A DNA stretch of 37,066 nt, from contig JAGNEJ010000046.1 in the NCBI GenBank assembly GCA_018003315.1, positions 1-37,066 on the forward strand, given 5' to 3'. Of this stretch, positions 34,065 to 37,066 are shown in pieces; the stretch's first letter is position 1, and every line of letters starts with the position of its first letter. Both the position numbers and the translations under genes were made by a program. The notes under the pieces are model-generated. The model saw nothing but the letters and a program-made list of their open reading frames with translations, was not told the DNA's origin and did no database searches. The DNA comes from Verrucomicrobiales bacterium (GTDB lineage: Bacteria > Verrucomicrobiota > Verrucomicrobiia > Verrucomicrobiales > V1-33).

Positions 34065-34898
34065 TCAGGCGGGCGGGTGGAGGTGAACGGGATGACTCTT
34101 GCCGCGGGAGGCGCGGATGTTGAGCATTTCCACGCCTACGGAGAAGGCCATGGCGAAGTAAACATAGCCCTTGGGGATATGGAAGTGGATGGCCTCGGCG
34201 ATGAGGTTCGTGCCGATGAGCAGCAGGAAGGCAAGGGCCAGCATCTTCACCGTGGGGTGTTTTTCGACAAAGCGACTGATCGGTTCCACGGCGTAAATCA
34301 TGATGCCGGTGGACACCAGCACCGCCAGCACCATCACCGGCACCTGCTTGACCATGCCGATGGCGGTGATGATCGAGTCGAGCGAAAAAATGATGTTCAT
34401 GAACATGATCTGGGTCAGCACCGCAGCCCAGGTCGCCGCCTTCGCTCCGTTTCCGCCAGACCCGTTCACCGCTTCCGGACCTTCCAGTTTGTGGTGAATT
34501 TCCCGCACGGCCTGAACCAGCAGGAAAAGGCCGCCGATGATGAGCACCAGATTCTGCCCGGAGAGGCCGAGATTTCCTTCGTGTCCATTGGCAATGCTCT
34601 TGGCCTGGCGTTCCGGATCGGGATCTTCAAACGGCAGGTAGAACAGCGGATCCTGCAGGGAAAGGATGATGCCCAGCAGCAGCAGGAATACAATGCGCGG
34701 AATGACCGCCAGAATGAGGCCCTTTTTCCGCGCGGCGGCCCGCTGGTTCTCGGGCAGTTTGTTCGACAGAATGGAAATGAACACGATGTTGTCGATGCCC
34801 AGCACCACTTCCAGGGCGACGAGCGTCAACAGGCCGACCCACGCGCCGGAATCGGTGATCCAGGAAAGATCGGCCAGGGATTTGAGGGATTCAATCAT
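34065..34898 (-). CDS. TerC family integral membrane protein
   Basis: TerC-family proteins are metal-ion (Mn/Ca) exporters or associated membrane factors that can protect against tellurite or metal stress. The 277-residue protein contains the defining motifs VALEVVLGIDNIVFISIL near the N-terminus and MNIIFSLDSIITAIGM in the middle, plus seven or so hydrophobic segments and a histidine-containing C-terminus (HPVHLHPPA). A Glu/Lys-rich loop with PDPERQAKS separates the halves. I chose the ATG at 34898 over the upstream ATG at 34928 because it begins just before the first membrane segment. It precedes dnaN on the same strand. Confidence 0.92.
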   Translation of the reverse strand: MIESLKSLADLSWITDSGAWVGLLTLVALEVVLGIDNIVFISILSNKLPENQRAAARKKGLILAVIPRIVFLLLLGIILSLQDPLFYLPFEDPDPERQAKSIANGHEGNLGLSGQNLVLIIGGLFLLVQAVREIHHKLEGPEAVNGSGGNGAKAATWAAVLTQIMFMNIIFSLDSIITAIGMVKQVPVMVLAVLVSTGIMIYAVEPISRFVEKHPTVKMLALAFLLLIGTNLIAEAIHFHIPKGYVYFAMAFSVGVEMLNIRASRGKSHPVHLHPPA

Positions 34899-34955
34899 AC
34901 CCACGGGGATGAATCCGTTTTTCCGCACCGCGCAACGGAAAATGCGGCTGCTGGT

Positions 34956-35720
34956 TCACTCAGGCCGCGGCTGCCACGCCCTGACATAGTCGATTTCATG
35001 GGTGGCGGGCAGTTCGCTTTTTTCCGGGAGTCCGAACCATCCAGGCATGGTTTCCGTGTCCAGCAGCAGGTGCAGCGGCTGTGTCCAGTGGGTATTTTCC
35101 AGCACGCGGACGAGTTTGCCGTCGCAGTGCCATTTGATCTGCCGTGCATTCCACTCCAGGGCATAGACATGGAAGGCCGCTGCCGGATCCTGGGCGAGCA
35201 CGATGGGCTCCGGTTTTTGAAAGGCCTTGGTGATGCCCGGGGCATGCATGACATGGGCGCTGGTATGCATCCTGCCGGATTCCTTCCCCCGCCCGCAGAT
35301 TTCATACACGTCGATTTCCGTCCAGCGCTCCGGCGTGTTGTGGTAAAACCAGAAGGCGCTGGCCCCGGCGCTTTTCATCGCCTTGGCACGCACTTCGAAC
35401 CAGCCATAGCGCACCCGGTTCAGGCTGGCCACGCTGGCGCAGGTGAAGTCCCGGTAGCCCTCTGGCATTTTTGGGAGATTCTCCGCCCGCATCGTCAGCA
35501 GCAGGCGCCCGCCCTTCACCGCCACATTTTGGTCCGCAAAAAGCCCTGGCTGCCGCCCCTGCCACTGCGGATTTCCCTTCTGCCACTTCTTCAAATCCAA
35601 AGCGCTGCCGTCAAATTCATCGGTGAATTCCAGCAGGGGCTTCCAGTTTTCTCCGGCGGGAGGATTCCCCCGCAGTGCGGAAACCAGCGCGAGCAACAGG
35701 CAGGCGACGACGCGGTTCAT
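34956..35720 (-). CDS. Secreted glycoside hydrolase family 16
   Basis: GH16 enzymes cleave beta-1,3 or beta-1,4 glucans and galactans such as laminarin, agarose and carrageenan. The 254-residue protein has a signal peptide from ATG 35720 (MNRVVACLLLALVSALRG). The active-site motif WTEIDVYEICG carries nucleophile E135, D137 and acid/base E140, all conserved. The beta-jelly-roll strands RYGWFEVRAKAM and FHVYALEWNARQIKWHCDG are recognisable. The EIDVYE pattern and residues around it resemble agarase/porphyranase-like branches, but substrate is not assignable. Its ATG overlaps the stop of the upstream repeat-protein gene by four bases (35717-35720). Confidence 0.93.
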   Translation of the reverse strand: MNRVVACLLLALVSALRGNPPAGENWKPLLEFTDEFDGSALDLKKWQKGNPQWQGRQPGLFADQNVAVKGGRLLLTMRAENLPKMPEGYRDFTCASVASLNRVRYGWFEVRAKAMKSAGASAFWFYHNTPERWTEIDVYEICGRGKESGRMHTSAHVMHAPGITKAFQKPEPIVLAQDPAAAFHVYALEWNARQIKWHCDGKLVRVLENTHWTQPLHLLLDTETMPGWFGLPEKSELPATHEIDYVRAWQPRPE

Positions 35721-36559
35721 CGCACGGCGGCACGCTGTTTCATTCGACGCCACGCAAACACCAGCTTCATGCACCCCCAGATCGCCAGCAATCCGGCAAA
35801 TACCGCACCCACCGCACGCAGCGGTTCGCCAAATACTCGCTCGATGAATCCAGGTGCATCCGCACTGCCAAGATAAACGTCGGGATTCAGCAAAAACGAG
35901 GCCACCACCGCCGCGGTGAGCGTGCCCACCGGGTGGCGGCCCAGAAATTTCAGCACTTTTTCCGGAGCGGATTTCATCAGCGCCAGCAGCCCACTGCGTT
36001 CCTTGGCTCCAAGCTTGGCAAGGTCATCGGCGTGCCGGGCCAGCACGGTGGCGGCCTCGGTGCTGACCTTCGCCGCGGTTTCGGCCCCTTCCCGACCCAG
36101 CTTCTGGGCGACCTGCATGCCGACACCCGGGTGTCTGGCCGCGGCCTCCAGCCCCTCCTGCCCTGCCTCGCGGAGGACTTGCTGCATGGCGGCGGGCTGG
36201 CGCGCCACCGCCCGCAGGCCGTTTTCCGCCAGTTCAGCCGGCAGTTTTTCCACCGCCTGCGCGACCATTTTCGGCGCGCCCTTCATCGCCTGCAGGGCGA
36301 CGATTCCGTGTTCGGCGGTCTGCCGGGAAATTAGCGAAAGCAACTGCTCTCCCCCTTCCTTTTCGGCCTGCTGCAGGACCTCCTTGACCGCAGCCTCTCC
36401 GCCAAATTCCGCCAGCTCACGAGCGGCAGTCGTTCCTCCTTTGACACTGATTTTTTCCAGCACCTCGACGGCCACACGGCCGACAGCGCCGGCCTGCGCG
36501 TGACTGTGGCTCATGCCGCCCAGCAGCAGGGCGGCACACAGGATCCATGTCGTTTTCAT
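35717..36559 (-). CDS. Exported alpha-helical repeat membrane protein
   Basis: A signal peptide begins at ATG 36559 (MKTTWILCAALLLGGMSHSHAQA). The 280-residue mature region is almost purely helical. Tandem units of 22 residues stand out: one begins near G114, the next near G136 and another near G158, each with a G-L/A-x-A-x-A-R-x-P...V pattern. Related but irregular copies occur near residue 85 and near residue 190. C-terminal hydrophobic segments (211-226 and 245-268) and a basic tail (RRMKQR) suggest membrane anchoring. No family is recognised. Its stop overlaps GH16, so they are co-translated. A CAA/CAT-rich leader with no Shine-Dalgarno sequence precedes it. Confidence 0.7.
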   Translation of the reverse strand: MKTTWILCAALLLGGMSHSHAQAGAVGRVAVEVLEKISVKGGTTAARELAEFGGEAAVKEVLQQAEKEGGEQLLSLISRQTAEHGIVALQAMKGAPKMVAQAVEKLPAELAENGLRAVARQPAAMQQVLREAGQEGLEAAARHPGVGMQVAQKLGREGAETAAKVSTEAATVLARHADDLAKLGAKERSGLLALMKSAPEKVLKFLGRHPVGTLTAAVVASFLLNPDVYLGSADAPGFIERVFGEPLRAVGAVFAGLLAIWGCMKLVFAWRRMKQRAAVR

Positions 36560-36599
36560 GATGATGATGTTGTTGTTGCTAGTTTGGTAGTTGTCAGGA

Positions 36600-37066
36600 T
36601 CAGGGCTCCACCGGCGGCTGCAGCGACAGCCGGACCGCCTTTTCATAGGCACCGGCGGCCTGTTCCACCTGGTGGCGCATGGATTGTTTCAGGCCGGACT
36701 CCCCCTCCAGAAGCGAGGTCTTGGTGCTGGAAAGAAAGCCGCGGCATTCCTCCCCGATCTTCTCCTCAAACTCCTCCGTCATCCACCAGTCCACCGCCGC
36801 CCCGGCCAGAAATCCACCCGCGAGCCCGATCACCGTTCCCACCCCCGGTGCCACCGCCGTTCCCCCGCCGGCACCCGCCGCGGCGGCACCGCCCGCCGCA
36901 CCGCCGCTCGCCGCGGCCGTGACTGCCAGCCGGGCCGCCAACTGGGCCACCACCGCCCTGGCCAGATGCCGCACCGCCTCCTCCGCAGCAATGCCCGCGG
37001 CAAGACTTCCCACGCCAATGCCCACACTCTGCGCGGGCATGGAAGCGAGCAGTTCCTGCAACCGGG
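36600..37066 (-). CDS. Gly/Ala-rich membrane protein (5' end beyond the window)
   Basis: The frame is open to the right edge, so the N-terminus is missing; about 155 residues are visible. A long Ala/Gly-rich region includes glycine-zipper-like stretches (VGIGVGSLAAGIAA and VIGLAGGFLAGAAVDWW), of the sort that insert into membranes. A charged helical C-terminal part follows (EEFEEKIGEECRGFLSS). No family is recognised. The stop at 36600-36602 lies 40 bases before the repeat-protein start, so the three genes (this, repeat protein, GH16) are probably one transcript. Confidence 0.65.
   Translation of the reverse strand, partial: RLQELLASMPAQSVGIGVGSLAAGIAAEEAVRHLARAVVAQLAARLAVTAAASGGAAGGAAAAGAGGGTAVAPGVGTVIGLAGGFLAGAAVDWWMTEEFEEKIGEECRGFLSSTKTSLLEGESGLKQSMRHQVEQAAGAYEKAVRLSLQPPVEP

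Noticed and set aside
1-37066. tRNA, rRNA, CRISPR arrays, insertion sequences
   Set aside because: No tRNA-like cloverleaf, rRNA segment, regular spacer array or transposase was seen in any gap or frame.

Overview
The window reads as a piece of a GC-rich, Gram-negative chromosome, most likely from the Verrucomicrobiota. Housekeeping genes (rsfS, leuD, hisF, yceD-rpmF, ruvB, glmS, argA, lysS, cimA, dnaN) are interleaved with genes typical of that phylum: Tat-exported Gfo/Idh/MocA oxidoreductase and beta-propeller proteins, secreted glycoside hydrolases and an alpha/beta hydrolase, a PhoD-like phosphatase, and at the left edge the end of a protein with a PEP-CTERM-like membrane tail. Most start codons lack a Shine-Dalgarno sequence. 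The phylum assignment is inferred from gene content only; no rRNA is present.

Layout. 1-1214: tail of an exported protein, two hairpins, then two small, less GC-rich unknown genes, the second with a textbook ribosome binding site. 1215-1792: no convincing gene. 1793-4578, minus strand: rsfS, a PIG-L deacetylase, and an HTTM-like membrane protein with a small anchored partner. 4821-7369, plus strand: secreted hydrolase, leuD, hisF. 7389-10114: DedA protein, and divergently a TolC-like outer-membrane protein with a large polar insert. 10263-11028, minus: yceD-rpmF. 11262-12668: Tat-exported oxidoreductase. 12701-14208, minus: ruvB and a membrane protein. 14423-16557, plus: a metal-type ABC transporter with an anchored protein where a binding protein might be expected. 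16570-22307, minus: PhoD-like phosphatase, MFS permease, an unknown protein, a candidate structured RNA with terminator, and glmS. 22411-23700: argA. 23979-25031, minus: Tat-exported propeller protein. 25174-31109, plus: Rsm22-like methyltransferase, lysS, an anchored unknown protein, and a GH42-like secreted enzyme. 31158-37066, minus: an incomplete gene at the right edge, an alpha-helical repeat membrane protein overlapping a GH16 enzyme, terC, dnaN, cimA.

Several genes belong to translation and the ribosome (rsfS, yceD, rpmF, the Rsm22-like enzyme, lysS). Amino-acid biosynthesis is represented by isolated members of four pathways: leuD, hisF, argA and cimA. The secreted enzymes fit a polysaccharide- and phosphate-scavenging lifestyle. 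I see no mobile element, CRISPR array, tRNA or rRNA. The loci most worth following are the structured segment upstream of glmS, the ABC operon lacking a binding protein, the repeat-protein pair at the right edge, and the repeat-derived N-terminus of LysS.
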